Of a stretch of DNA of 64,000 nucleotides, positions 34,592 through 42,022 are shown one piece after another. The stretch comes from Pontibacter aquaedesilientis. Lineage in GTDB: Bacteria > Bacteroidota > Bacteroidia > Cytophagales > Hymenobacteraceae. Within the stretch, counting starts at the first letter, position 1. Each line of letters starts with the position of its first letter. Under the pieces are notes generated by a model. The model did no database searches and was not told where the DNA came from. It saw nothing but the letters and a program-made list of their open reading frames with translations. The stretch is from the NCBI RefSeq assembly GCF_014773225.1, contig NZ_JACXAJ010000012.1, positions 1 to 64,000 on the forward strand, read 5' to 3'. Position numbers and translations under genes: made by a program.

Positions 34592-34639
34592 ATCAATCAG
34601 AGAGCTATGTTTGTAGCGTCTATCCTCCGGTAACAAAAA

Positions 34640-34677
34640 ACAGAAACGCCTGCTGTACCAACAGCAGGCGTTTCTGT
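34640..34677. terminator. bidirectional terminator after the TonB operon
   Basis: Perfect 17-bp stem ACAGAAACGCCTGCTGT with its complement, 4-nt loop ACCA, preceded by an A-run. It lies between the operon end at 34591 and the convergent LOG gene. Confidence 0.85.
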
Positions 34678-34697
34678 GTAACGAAAATACTCCGTGA

Positions 34698-35561
34698 TTA
34701 AAAGTTCGGAGACAGCAGGTATTTGCTGTAGAACTCGTCGATTACTTTTACGGCTTCTGTGGCGTCGTCCACGATGTGGATCAGGTCCATGTCCTCCGGG
34801 CTGATGTTGCTTTCCATCTTCAGCATGACATCCTCCACCCACTTAAACAGGCCTTCCCAGTACTCGCGTCCTACCAGCACGATCGGGAATGCGCCGATCT
34901 TTTTGGTCTGGATCAGGGTAATGGCTTCGAACAACTCATCGAGCGTGCCAAAGCCGCCCGGCATCACGATAAAGCCCTGCGCATACTTCACGAACATCAC
35001 CTTGCGGACAAAGAAATAGTCGAAATTGATGAGCTTGTCAGAGTCGATGTAGATGTTGTTGAACTGCTCAAAAGGCAGCTGTATATTCAGACCAACGGAT
35101 TTGCCGCCCTCCGAGTGAGCGCCTTTGTTGCCGGCCTCCATAATACCCGGACCACCGCCCGTGATCACGCCATAGCCATGGCGCACTAGTTTGGCTGCGA
35201 TCTCCTCGGCCATAATGTAGTACTTGTGCGTGTTCTTGGTACGGGCTGACCCGAAGATCGAAACACAAGGGCCGATCTTGGACAGTTTCTCAAATCCTTC
35301 CACAAACTCCGACATCACCTTGAATATCTGCCAGGAGTCGGCAATCTTGATTTCGTTCCAGTCTTTGTCTACAAACGCCTGTCTGATCTTGATGTCTTCT
35401 TCAGATGCTGGCGGAGCCGTTATCTGGCCGTTCTCACGGAGGTCGGTTATTGATTTTGCTTTATTCTCGTTAACATCCGGGTTAAGGATGGTCTGCCCGC
35501 TGCCGCTGTTGTGCGACTCGTCGTTGAGCTTGGTCTTGCTTGTTTTTCTAAGCTTTGTCAT
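34698..35561 (-). CDS. LOG-family (TIGR00730-type) nucleotide-binding protein
   Basis: 287 residues. After about 75 polar, probably disordered residues comes the Rossmann-like LOG core: CVSIFGSARTKNTHKYY, GVITGGGPGIMEAGNKGA and MPGGFGTLDELFE, the last being the hallmark PGGxGTxxE. Family members hydrolyse cytokinin riboside monophosphates or other nucleoside monophosphates, or bind nucleotides; the bacterial role is often unclear. The Arg/Glu pair of active LOG enzymes appears present. The gene has its own terminator shared with the TonB operon. Confidence 0.92.
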   Translation of the reverse strand: MTKLRKTSKTKLNDESHNSGSGQTILNPDVNENKAKSITDLRENGQITAPPASEEDIKIRQAFVDKDWNEIKIADSWQIFKVMSEFVEGFEKLSKIGPCVSIFGSARTKNTHKYYIMAEEIAAKLVRHGYGVITGGGPGIMEAGNKGAHSEGGKSVGLNIQLPFEQFNNIYIDSDKLINFDYFFVRKVMFVKYAQGFIVMPGGFGTLDELFEAITLIQTKKIGAFPIVLVGREYWEGLFKWVEDVMLKMESNISPEDMDLIHIVDDATEAVKVIDEFYSKYLLSPNF

Positions 35562-35701
35562 AATAATTCTTCGTCTTCTTCAGGAGGCAGGCCTCCTGCG
35601 GCACACTCACGTTGAGGCGCCTTCTTCAGGTTAATAAATAATTTTAAGGGTGTGTCTGCAGCGTGGAGAAGAGAACTATGCAGTCACGGTTGTGTTTTTT
35701 C

Positions 35702-36949
35702 TTATTTGGAGCGAATCGCAATCACCGGGTCTAAATTAGAAGCGAGCACCGCCGGGATGATGCCCGACAGCATACCTATGACCGCCGATACGCCTAGTCC
35801 CAGTATAATGTTTCCAACAGAGAGCGACACCTTCATCATATCCTGCGGAATGAGTGTGAGCAGGAAAACCAGCAGGATGCCGATACCGCCGCCAATAATG
35901 CTCAAAAACACCGACTCGAACAAGAACTGAAATAAGATAAAATAGTTTTTGGCTCCCAATGATTTTTGTATGCCGATGATGTTGGTGCGCTCTTTCACAG
36001 ATACGAACATGATGTTGGCGATCCCGAAGCCCCCGACCAGTATCGCAAAGCCGCCAATCACCCAACCTGCGAGCCCGACCACCTGAAAAAACCCTGTTAC
36101 GGCTTGGGTGGCCATTTCGGGCCGGTTAATGGCGAAACTGTCTTCGTCGCGTGGCTTGAGTCCTCTGATGTTGCGCATCATGCCCCGCAATTCGTACTCA
36201 AGCTCCAACAGGCCCTGGTCGTCTTCCCGGCCTTTTATCGCGATAGTGGAGCCGATACCGTTAGGCCCCGTTGCATACATTTTGCTGAAGGTTGCATAAG
36301 GTATAACCCCCATCTGGTCGAAGTTCGGCATCCCAAACATACTCTCGCCCTGCTGTTCCATCACCCCGATCACGGTGAACTTATGGCCACTCACCCGAAC
36401 TTCCTGCCCAATAGCAGGTTGCTGCGGGTATAGCGTATTGGCCACCTCATATCCAATAATCATCACATTGCGGGCGGCGTCTACCTCCTGAGGAATGAAG
36501 TAGCGGCCTTCTGCAACGGGTATCTCTGTTACTTTGTTGTAGTCGTAAGACACCCCGATCAGGCCCGCGTCGCGGAAGGTGTTGTTGCGATGCTTGAACA
36601 CGTTGCGGCCTTTGTCTGCAAAGATAGCCACACCGGCGTCATTTGTCAGGTTGCGGTCCAGCAGGCGAAACTCGTGCACGTTGGGCTGCGGTCGGTTAAA
36701 GTACTTCCACCAAGGGTATTCGCCTCCAAAACTCCAGGGCCACTTCTGAACGTATAGTACCCGGTCGCCGATGAAGCTCATGCTGTCGCGCACGTTGCGC
36801 TCCAGCGAGTCTACCAGCGTAAACACCGAGATGATCGCAAAAATACCGATCGTGACACCCAACAGGGACAGAATCGTGCGAAGCAGGTTAGACCGGAGGG
36901 CCTGCCATGCGAAGCGGAAACTTTCTACTATTAGGCGCAGGTATATCAT
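35702..36949 (-). CDS. MacB/FtsX-type ABC transporter permease
   Basis: 415 residues: one N-terminal membrane helix (about 18-42, NLLRTILSLLGVTIGIFAII), a large periplasmic MacB_PCD-like domain (about 45-270) and three C-terminal helices of the FtsX permease domain (GGFAILVGGFGIANIMFVSV with the following KERTNIIGIQKSLGAKNYFI coupling motif). This is the type VII ABC permease fold used for efflux or mechanotransmission. No ATPase gene is adjacent; the nearest ABC ATPase in the window (39023-39745) is of another type. The partner and substrate are unknown. Confidence 0.9.
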   Translation of the reverse strand: MIYLRLIVESFRFAWQALRSNLLRTILSLLGVTIGIFAIISVFTLVDSLERNVRDSMSFIGDRVLYVQKWPWSFGGEYPWWKYFNRPQPNVHEFRLLDRNLTNDAGVAIFADKGRNVFKHRNNTFRDAGLIGVSYDYNKVTEIPVAEGRYFIPQEVDAARNVMIIGYEVANTLYPQQPAIGQEVRVSGHKFTVIGVMEQQGESMFGMPNFDQMGVIPYATFSKMYATGPNGIGSTIAIKGREDDQGLLELEYELRGMMRNIRGLKPRDEDSFAINRPEMATQAVTGFFQVVGLAGWVIGGFAILVGGFGIANIMFVSVKERTNIIGIQKSLGAKNYFILFQFLFESVFLSIIGGGIGILLVFLLTLIPQDMMKVSLSVGNIILGLGVSAVIGMLSGIIPAVLASNLDPVIAIRSK

Positions 36950-37007
36950 AGTTGGGTATGGAACAAAGTAATTTTTCTAAAAGTAATAATATTTCGGGCA
37001 AACTAAG

Positions 37008-37015
37008 TAAATTTG
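37008..37015 (+). promoter_or_regulatory. candidate -7 promoter element for queA
   Basis: TAAATTTG matches TAnnTTTG exactly, 115 bp before the queA ATG, in the divergent spacer shared with the ABC permease gene. No TTG -33 box stands at the expected distance. Confidence 0.4.
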
Positions 37016-37130
37016 CACCTCGATTTTTTGTTGTAAATAGGAAAAGCCTGCCTATTTTTTCCGGGTAACCCGTTTAAAGACCCGATGGGCCAATTTTAGC
37101 CAGCACGATTTATACCGTAATATAAAAAGT

Positions 37131-38177
37131 ATGAAATTATCAGAATTTAAGTTTGACCTCCCTGAAAGCCTGTTGGCCACACATCCAGCCTCAAACCGCG
37201 ACGAGTCCCGCATGATGGTCGTGCACCGCGACACAGGCAAGATCGAGCACCGGGTATTCAAAGACATCCTGGAGTATTTTGACGAAGGCGATGTGATGGT
37301 CGTAAACGATACGAAGGTATTCCCGGCCCGCCTCTACGGTAACAAAGAGAAGACAGGCGCCAAGATAGAAGTGTTCCTGCTCCGTGAACTGAACAAGGAG
37401 ATTCACCTGTGGGATGTACTGGTTGATCCGGCGCGTAAAATCCGCGTGGGCAATAAGCTATACTTCGGCGACAGCGACCTGGTAGCGGAGGTAATCGACA
37501 ACACCACTTCCCGTGGCCGTACCATCAAGTTCCTGTTCGACGGACCGGACGAGGAGTTTTACAAGACGATCAACGACCTGGGCGAGACTCCGCTTCCGAA
37601 ATACATCAAGCGTGAGGCTGAGCCCGAGGATAAGGAGCGTTACCAAACGGTATACGCCAAGAACGTAGGTGCCGTAGCGGCTCCAACAGCCGGCCTGCAC
37701 TTCACCAAAGAAGTACTGAAGCGCCTTGAAATCAAAGGGGTGGATGTGGCTCCGCTTACACTGCACGTTGGACTCGGCACTTTCCGCCCGGTAGATGTGG
37801 AAGACCTGACCAAGCACAAGATGGACTCTGAGAATTTCTCTGTGCCTGCCGACACCGCCGAGATGGTAAACAAGGCATTGGATAATAAGAAGCGTGTGTG
37901 CGCCATTGGTACCACGACCATGCGTGCGCTGGAGTCTTCGGTATCGGCAAGCAACCGCCTGAAGCCCAACGAGGGCTGGACAGACCGTTTCATCTTCCCT
38001 CCATACGATTTCAAAATCGCGAACGCACTGGTAACTAACTTCCACATGCCAGAGAGCACGCTGCTCATGATGACAGCCGCTTTCGGTGGCTACGAACTGG
38101 TTATGAAAGCCTACGAAGAAGCCGTGAAAGAGAAATACCGTTTCTTCAGCTACGGCGATGTAATGCTGATCCTCTAA
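37131..38177 (+). CDS. queA: S-adenosylmethionine:tRNA ribosyltransferase-isomerase
   Basis: 348 residues, the normal QueA length. It transfers and rearranges the ribose of SAM onto 7-aminomethyl-7-deazaguanine in tRNA to give epoxyqueuosine. Family landmarks: [20 protein letters not shown] at the start, [33 protein letters not shown] and [11 protein letters not shown], and [20 protein letters not shown] near the end. It is monocistronic with a strong terminator; no other queuosine gene is adjacent. Confidence 0.97.
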   Translation: MKLSEFKFDLPESLLATHPASNRDESRMMVVHRDTGKIEHRVFKDILEYFDEGDVMVVNDTKVFPARLYGNKEKTGAKIEVFLLRELNKEIHLWDVLVDPARKIRVGNKLYFGDSDLVAEVIDNTTSRGRTIKFLFDGPDEEFYKTINDLGETPLPKYIKREAEPEDKERYQTVYAKNVGAVAAPTAGLHFTKEVLKRLEIKGVDVAPLTLHVGLGTFRPVDVEDLTKHKMDSENFSVPADTAEMVNKALDNKKRVCAIGTTTMRALESSVSASNRLKPNEGWTDRFIFPPYDFKIANALVTNFHMPESTLLMMTAAFGGYELVMKAYEEAVKEKYRFFSYGDVMLIL

Positions 38178-38201
38178 TCTGTGTGAGGTATAAGATTTAG
38201 A

Positions 38202-38233
38202 AAAGCCCCGACTCCAGAAGTCGGGGCTTTTTG
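38202..38233 (+). terminator. intrinsic terminator of queA
   Basis: 12-bp stem AAAGCCCCGACT/AGTCGGGGCTTT with 5-nt loop and T-run, 24 bp after the stop codon. Confidence 0.88.
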
Positions 38234-38236
38234 CTT

Positions 38237-38244
38237 TATATTTG
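38237..38244 (+). promoter_or_regulatory. candidate -7 element for ispD
   Basis: TATATTTG matches TAnnTTTG directly behind the queA terminator. No TTG lies at the -33 position. If used, it gives a leader of about 95 nt that carries the whole octamer cluster and the upstream mini-ORF. Confidence 0.4.
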
Positions 38245-38255
38245 CGGGAGCTGCC

Positions 38256-38315
38256 AGGTATAGTCGGCTATACCTAGACAAAGCCTATACCTTATAAAAA
38301 CCTATACCTATACCT
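38256..38315. repeat. dense cluster of the octamer AGGTATAG/CTATACCT
   Basis: Five octamers lie in 60 bp: AGGTATAG at 38256-38263, and CTATACCT at 38268-38275, 38285-38292, 38302-38309 and 38308-38315, the last two overlapping. The first pair makes a perfect inverted repeat with a 4-nt loop (AGGTATAG TCGG CTATACCT). The cluster lies between the queA terminator and the ispD start. Confidence 0.8.
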
Positions 38316-38327
38316 ATCAAGGGGAAT

Positions 38328-38348
38328 ATGAAATCGAGGGGAATATGA
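38328..38348 (+). CDS. six-codon upstream ORF overlapping the ispD start (possible leader peptide)
   Basis: ATG AAA TCG AGG GGA ATA TGA encodes MKSRGI. Its stop overlaps the ispD ATG (ATGA). The sequence AGGGGAATATGAAA occurs twice, 17 bp apart, once before this mini-ORF and once before ispD, so the translation-start region appears duplicated. Whether it is translated is unknown. Confidence 0.3.
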   Translation: MKSRGI

Positions 38349-39028
38349 AACCAAGTCTGCCACAGTATGCCATCATCGTAGCCGGGGGCACCGGTAGCCG
38401 CATGCAGCGCGACCTGCCCAAGCAATTTATCCAGTTGGCCGGCAAGCCCATTCTCATGCACACCATCGAGCGGTTTTATGCTTTCAACCCCGACATCCGG
38501 ATTGTGGTGGTGTTGCCTGAAGACCAGCTACAGGTATGGAAAGAGCTTTGCAAGGAGCATGGCTTCCATATATTTCACCTGACGGTGGCAGGAGGCAGCA
38601 CCCGTTTCCAGTCTGTGAAGAACGGGCTGGGCTTAGTGCACGGGGAGGCTGTGGTGGCAGTGCATGACGGGGTGCGCCCATTCGTGACGACAGAAATTAT
38701 AGCCGAGGCATTTGAGGTAGTCGGAGAAAAGGGAAGCGCTGTAGTGGCAGTCTCTCCCAAGGATTCTATCAGAGAACTGACGGAAGAAGGCAGCCGGGCT
38801 GTACCGCGTACCAGGTATAAGCTGGTGCAGACGCCGCAATGTTTCCGGGCTAGCATACTGCAAGAGGCCTATCAACAATCAGAACAGGATTACTTTACCG
38901 ATGACGCCTCTGTCGTTGAAGGTATAGGTATGGCCATCACCTTGGTAGAAGGGAGTTACGCTAATATCAAGATCACCACACCGGAGGATCTGTTGCTTGC
39001 AGAAGTGCTCATGAAGCAAACGCTATAG
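38345..39028 (+). CDS. ispD: 2-C-methyl-D-erythritol 4-phosphate cytidylyltransferase
   Basis: 227-residue cytoplasmic enzyme of the non-mevalonate isoprenoid pathway that joins CTP and MEP to CDP-ME. Hallmarks: the nucleotide-binding loop AGGTGSRMQRDLPKQFIQL (about 13-31), HDGVRPFVT at about 107, the RYKLVQTPQCFR segment at about 156-167 and TDDASVVEGIG near 182. The length is normal. The start at 38345 is preceded by AGGGGA and by a duplicated copy of the same start region. The gene ends ACG CTA TAG and overlaps the convergent ABC ATPase gene by 6 bp. Confidence 0.96.
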   Translation: MKPSLPQYAIIVAGGTGSRMQRDLPKQFIQLAGKPILMHTIERFYAFNPDIRIVVVLPEDQLQVWKELCKEHGFHIFHLTVAGGSTRFQSVKNGLGLVHGEAVVAVHDGVRPFVTTEIIAEAFEVVGEKGSAVVAVSPKDSIRELTEEGSRAVPRTRYKLVQTPQCFRASILQEAYQQSEQDYFTDDASVVEGIGMAITLVEGSYANIKITTPEDLLLAEVLMKQTL

Positions 39029-39745
39029 TCTCGGCCTGCCAGCCTCCAGGAAATCCTGGTTTTGCTGCACCGTTTCCGGAGAGATAGGCTCCAATACAGG
39101 GTTAGGTTTGGATAGGTTGAGCAGGAAACCCTGCAGGGATAGCAGGTTGTGTAGGTCATGTGTTATACAGAACACCGTTTTGCTTTGCACCTGTACCCAC
39201 TGTTGTAAAAGATTGAAAACCCTTTTTTTGTAGTACACATCCAGTTGCTGCGTGGGCTCGTCCAGCAATATGATAGTGGCGTCCTGCAGCATGAGTTGTG
39301 CCAGCCATACCATCTGCTGCTCTCCCCCAGACAAAGTCGTGAAATCCTGCTCCTGCAGGTGCGCCATCTCCAGTTGTGCCAGCGTGGCGGCAGCCCGGGC
39401 ATAGTCCTCGGAGTTATAGTTGTCAAAAAAACTTTTCTTCCGGAACAGGCCCATTACCACCAGGTCGATCACCTTGATGGAGAAGGAAACGATATTTTTT
39501 TGGGGAAGGTAGGAGAGGAGCCCAGAGGAAGCAGCGTGGCGGATGGAGCGCAGGTCTTGCTGCTGCACCAGAATCTCACCTGTATAGTCAATCTTATGCT
39601 GGAAAGCTTTGAACAGAGTTGTTTTGCCGGCTCCGTTATGCCCAACGATCGCTACAAATGCCGGGGTAGGCACAGAAAAAGAAAGGTTGCGGATCAGAGG
39701 ACGATGCCCATAACCCGCAACCAGATTTTTTACCTCAACGATCAA
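39023..39745 (-). CDS. orphan ABC transporter ATPase, FecE/metal-siderophore type
   Basis: 240 residues with Walker A GHNGAGKTTLFKAF (about 35-48), Q-loop YLPQKN, signature LSGGEQQMVWLAQ, Walker B ATIILLDEP and the H-loop CITHDLHNL. The order and 'DEPTQQLD' phrase place it with iron-siderophore/vitamin B12 or zinc-type importers. There is no permease or binding protein gene nearby, so its partners must lie elsewhere or it acts alone. It overlaps the end of convergent ispD by 6 bp. Confidence 0.88.
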   Translation of the reverse strand: MIVEVKNLVAGYGHRPLIRNLSFSVPTPAFVAIVGHNGAGKTTLFKAFQHKIDYTGEILVQQQDLRSIRHAASSGLLSYLPQKNIVSFSIKVIDLVVMGLFRKKSFFDNYNSEDYARAAATLAQLEMAHLQEQDFTTLSGGEQQMVWLAQLMLQDATIILLDEPTQQLDVYYKKRVFNLLQQWVQVQSKTVFCITHDLHNLLSLQGFLLNLSKPNPVLEPISPETVQQNQDFLEAGRPRL

Positions 39746-39754
39746 GCGCTATTT

Positions 39755-39838
39755 AATTACGAATCACAAATTGCAAATTACGAATCGTTGAGCCAGCTCC
39801 TAGTGACATTCTTAATTCGTAATTATAAATTCGTAATT
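39755..39838. repeat. inverted cluster of AATTACGAAT/ATTCGTAATT repeats
   Basis: Two direct copies of AATTACGAAT (39755-39764, 39776-39785) are followed by two copies of the complement ATTCGTAATT (39815-39824, 39829-39838). They fill the 96-bp gap between the DUF2795 gene and the ABC ATPase and could form a long AT-rich hairpin. It looks like a dispersed intergenic element. Confidence 0.6.
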
Positions 39839-39841
39839 CTA

Positions 39842-40063
39842 TTAGTACTCGTCTTCGTTAAACATGAAGTCTTCCTTGGTAGGGTAATCAGGCCAGATCT
39901 CCTCGATGTTCTCGTACGGCTGACCGTCGTCTTCCAGCGCCTGCAGGTTTTCTACTACCTCCATAGGGGCGCCTGAGCGGATAGAGTAATCGATCAATTC
40001 GTCTTTAGTAGCTGGCCAGGGTGCGTCCTCCAGGTATGATGCTAATTCCAGTGTCCAATACAT
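39842..40063 (-). CDS. DUF2795 small protein
   Basis: 73 acidic residues. The DUF2795 core is recognisable: MYWTLELASYLEDAPWPATK, DELIDYSIRSGAPMEVVENL (the family's 'tK.eli..a...gap..v...l..L'), and the ending DYPTKEDFMFNEDEY. Its function is unknown; small size and charge suggest a cytoplasmic binding protein. The start is preceded by a strong Shine-Dalgarno-like TAAGGAGA (40079-40072), unusual in this phylum where such sites are weak, and by a -7 element at 40114-40107. Confidence 0.85.
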   Translation of the reverse strand: MYWTLELASYLEDAPWPATKDELIDYSIRSGAPMEVVENLQALEDDGQPYENIEEIWPDYPTKEDFMFNEDEY

Positions 40064-40106
40064 AGTATGTTTCTCCTTAACTTAATGGCTTTTAAAAAAT
40101 AGTTTG

Positions 40107-40114
40107 CAAAAGTA
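40107..40114 (-). promoter_or_regulatory. candidate -7 element for the DUF2795 gene
   Basis: On the minus strand this is TACTTTTG, an exact TAnnTTTG match, 43 bp upstream of the ATG in a very AT-rich spacer. The -33 region is A-rich without a clear TTG. Confidence 0.4.
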
Positions 40115-40278
40115 TAAATAAATATACAAACTAAAATTTTTTTGAAATATTTATTGCTTTTTGTGACCGTTTTTACCAAAACAACGCAAACAAGCTGCAA
40201 ATGTTCATTTTGATACAAGTTTTTTAGATGCCTCAAATGGCCCTAATCCGCCAATGAAGGCTTATAGGTAAATATAAA

Positions 40279-40308
40279 AAGCGCCTGCTGTATAAACAAC
40301 AGGCGCTT
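40279..40308 (-). terminator. terminator of the DUF349 gene
   Basis: AAGCGCCTG/CAGGCGCTT stem (extended with one mismatch by CTG/CAA) followed on the minus strand by TTTTTATATTT. Confidence 0.75.
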
Positions 40309-40339
40309 CCCTAAATTACATAGTGAAATCTATATTTTT

Positions 40340-41653
40340 CTATTTACTGCTGGTACTCAACTGCTCCTGGAACATCTCGATCAGGGCTTGCTTGGTTTTG
40401 ATCTTGCGGTTGAAGTTGCGGATCTTGCCCTGCAACATGCTGCGGAACGACTCATTGCTAGGTGTGTCGCTCAGTTTGTCAAGGTTTGTTTCCAGTATCT
40501 CAAGTTCCTGTCGGTCAGACTTGATAAAGTCGCGCAGGGCATTGATACGGGCATGCAGGCCATCTTCGTCGCTATAGGTTTCGTTAGAGCTCTGCTGCCG
40601 CTTGCGTATGTAATGCTCCAGGCTGCTCATCTCAAACACCCGGTCACACGCTTTGATAAAGCGCTCCCAAATGGCGTCCGAAACGTCGGGGCGCACCGGG
40701 CCTACCTTCTTCCACTCCGCCTGTAGTTCTTTGGCGCGCTTCACGGCATCGTTGAGGCTGTTTTGCTGCAGCAGCTGCTCTGCCTGGCTCACCAGGTCCT
40801 GCTTCTTCTCCAGGTTAGTCTCGTAGTACTTGTCTTTCGACTCCGTTTTCTCGTTGGTGATCTTTACTTTCAGGCGCTCAAAGAAATGGTTGTGGGCTCT
40901 CCTGAAATCGGTCCAGAGTTTGTTGGTGGTAGCCCGTGGCAAAGAGCCGCCTATCTGCTTCCACTGGTTCTGGAGTTCTTTTAGCTTGGCTGTGGTTACT
41001 TCCCAGTCTTCGGAATTTTGCAATGCAACCGATCTCTGTATAAGGTCTTTGTACCGCTCATAAGTGCGGTTCTGCATTTGCTTCTTGTCATTGAAGAAAG
41101 ACTTCTTGCGCTCAAAAAAGGCCTCGAGCGCTGTCTTGAATCGCTCTTCAATCTCTTCGGTCACATCCTTCTCCACAGGGCCTGTCTTGATCCAGGTCGC
41201 CCGCAGATCCTTCATTTTATCAGATGTTTCCTTCCAGTCCACGCTGTTCTGTAGCGCTTCTGCCTCCTGTATCAGTCCGATCTTTAAAGTAAGGTTCTTT
41301 TCGCGGTTAAGTTTTATGGTTTCGTTGATCTCTTCCTCTGCTTTGCTCAGCGTATGAAAGATTTCCTCGAAATTGCCCAGGGCGTCGTAGTTGCCCACCT
41401 GTTCTTTCATGTGCAGCACTTTCATCAGGAAAGAGCCTTTATTCTCAGAGGTTGCAATACGTTCCAGCAGGCTATTCACCTTTTCGCTGAACATATGGAA
41501 ACGCTTAGCAAAGTATACCAGCGAGTCCTCTTCTGATTCTTTTACTTCACCTACCTGTCGGTCCGGGTAGTTCATAAAAGCCTTTAACCATACTTGCTGG
41601 TCCTGAATAAAGCCATACTTCCTGGCTTCTTCCAATAGATCGTTGTTTTCCAT
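40340..41653 (-). CDS. DUF349 repeat protein
   Basis: 437 residues, almost entirely helical and charged. At least three DUF349 repeats are visible, each with the phrase 'L...W..tG.v....t..Lw..F..a...f' (RATWIKTGPVEKDVTEEIEE at about 150, NQWKQIGGSLPRATTNKLW at about 228, AEWKKVGPVRPDVSDAIWER at about 315). The C-terminal 100 residues predict a coiled coil. DUF349 proteins are cytoplasmic and of unknown function. The gene has its own terminator and is divergent from ettA. Confidence 0.9.
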   Translation of the reverse strand: MENNDLLEEARKYGFIQDQQVWLKAFMNYPDRQVGEVKESEEDSLVYFAKRFHMFSEKVNSLLERIATSENKGSFLMKVLHMKEQVGNYDALGNFEEIFHTLSKAEEEINETIKLNREKNLTLKIGLIQEAEALQNSVDWKETSDKMKDLRATWIKTGPVEKDVTEEIEERFKTALEAFFERKKSFFNDKKQMQNRTYERYKDLIQRSVALQNSEDWEVTTAKLKELQNQWKQIGGSLPRATTNKLWTDFRRAHNHFFERLKVKITNEKTESKDKYYETNLEKKQDLVSQAEQLLQQNSLNDAVKRAKELQAEWKKVGPVRPDVSDAIWERFIKACDRVFEMSSLEHYIRKRQQSSNETYSDEDGLHARINALRDFIKSDRQELEILETNLDKLSDTPSNESFRSMLQGKIRNFNRKIKTKQALIEMFQEQLSTSSK

Positions 41654-42022
41654 TTAAGGATCGGGTTATAATCGGAACATAAAGGGAGATAGATGCGCAA
41701 ATTAAACTAACCTTAGCATACGCAAGTCGAATGGATGCGTTTGCCGGGCTGCGTTTAGAACAGCCGCCACAAAGCGAAACCCAATTGGCCTGGCGCTAAG
41801 GCAAGTCTGTGCGGACTTCTCCCATACAGTTTTTCTACAAGTTTAGTGATTTCAAAGCACTTTTGTGAACCATAAATGCATGAATTTTTCCGATATTTGT
41901 ATTTTAGGGCATAAATAGTTGGCAAACGACACCCTGGTGTACTGCCCGTACACGGGATGTCGACCTGACATACGTACAAAAACGGTTGCCTTTATGCAGC
42001 ATTTAATTGATATACAGCGACT
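41654..42022. other. 369-bp divergent spacer upstream of ettA
   Basis: It contains the start regions of the DUF349 gene (minus) and ettA (plus). A structured hairpin lies at 41928-41961: GACACCC..GTGTAC pairs with GTACAC GGGATGTC around loop TGCCC, with a 2-nt bulge and a single-A bulge. Open frames in it have no coding character. No convincing promoter pair was found. Confidence 0.4.
41928..41961 (+). promoter_or_regulatory. bulged hairpin in the ettA 5' leader
   Basis: 13 base pairs in two blocks (GACACCC/GGGATGTC with an A bulge, GTGTAC/GTACAC) around loop TGCCC, ending 61 bp before the ettA ATG. No T-run follows, so it is not a terminator; it may be a leader RNA structure or a protein-binding palindrome. 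Confidence 0.35.

Noticed and set aside
35581-35598. Palindrome CAGGAGG-CAGG-CCTCCTG as terminator of the ABC permease gene
   Set aside because: No T-run on the relevant strand; it probably has no terminator role.
36950-37130. preQ1 riboswitch before queA
   Set aside because: I could not find the preQ1 aptamer stem or its A-rich tail; the gene makes a later intermediate and usually lacks one.
38256-38315. CRISPR-like repeat array
   Set aside because: The repeats are only 8 bp, partly overlapping and inverted, without spacers of even size; they are copies of the genome-wide octamer.
40042-40236. 64-codon open frame overlapping the DUF2795 promoter
   Set aside because: Overlaps the better start with its Shine-Dalgarno site and has low-complexity AT-driven composition.
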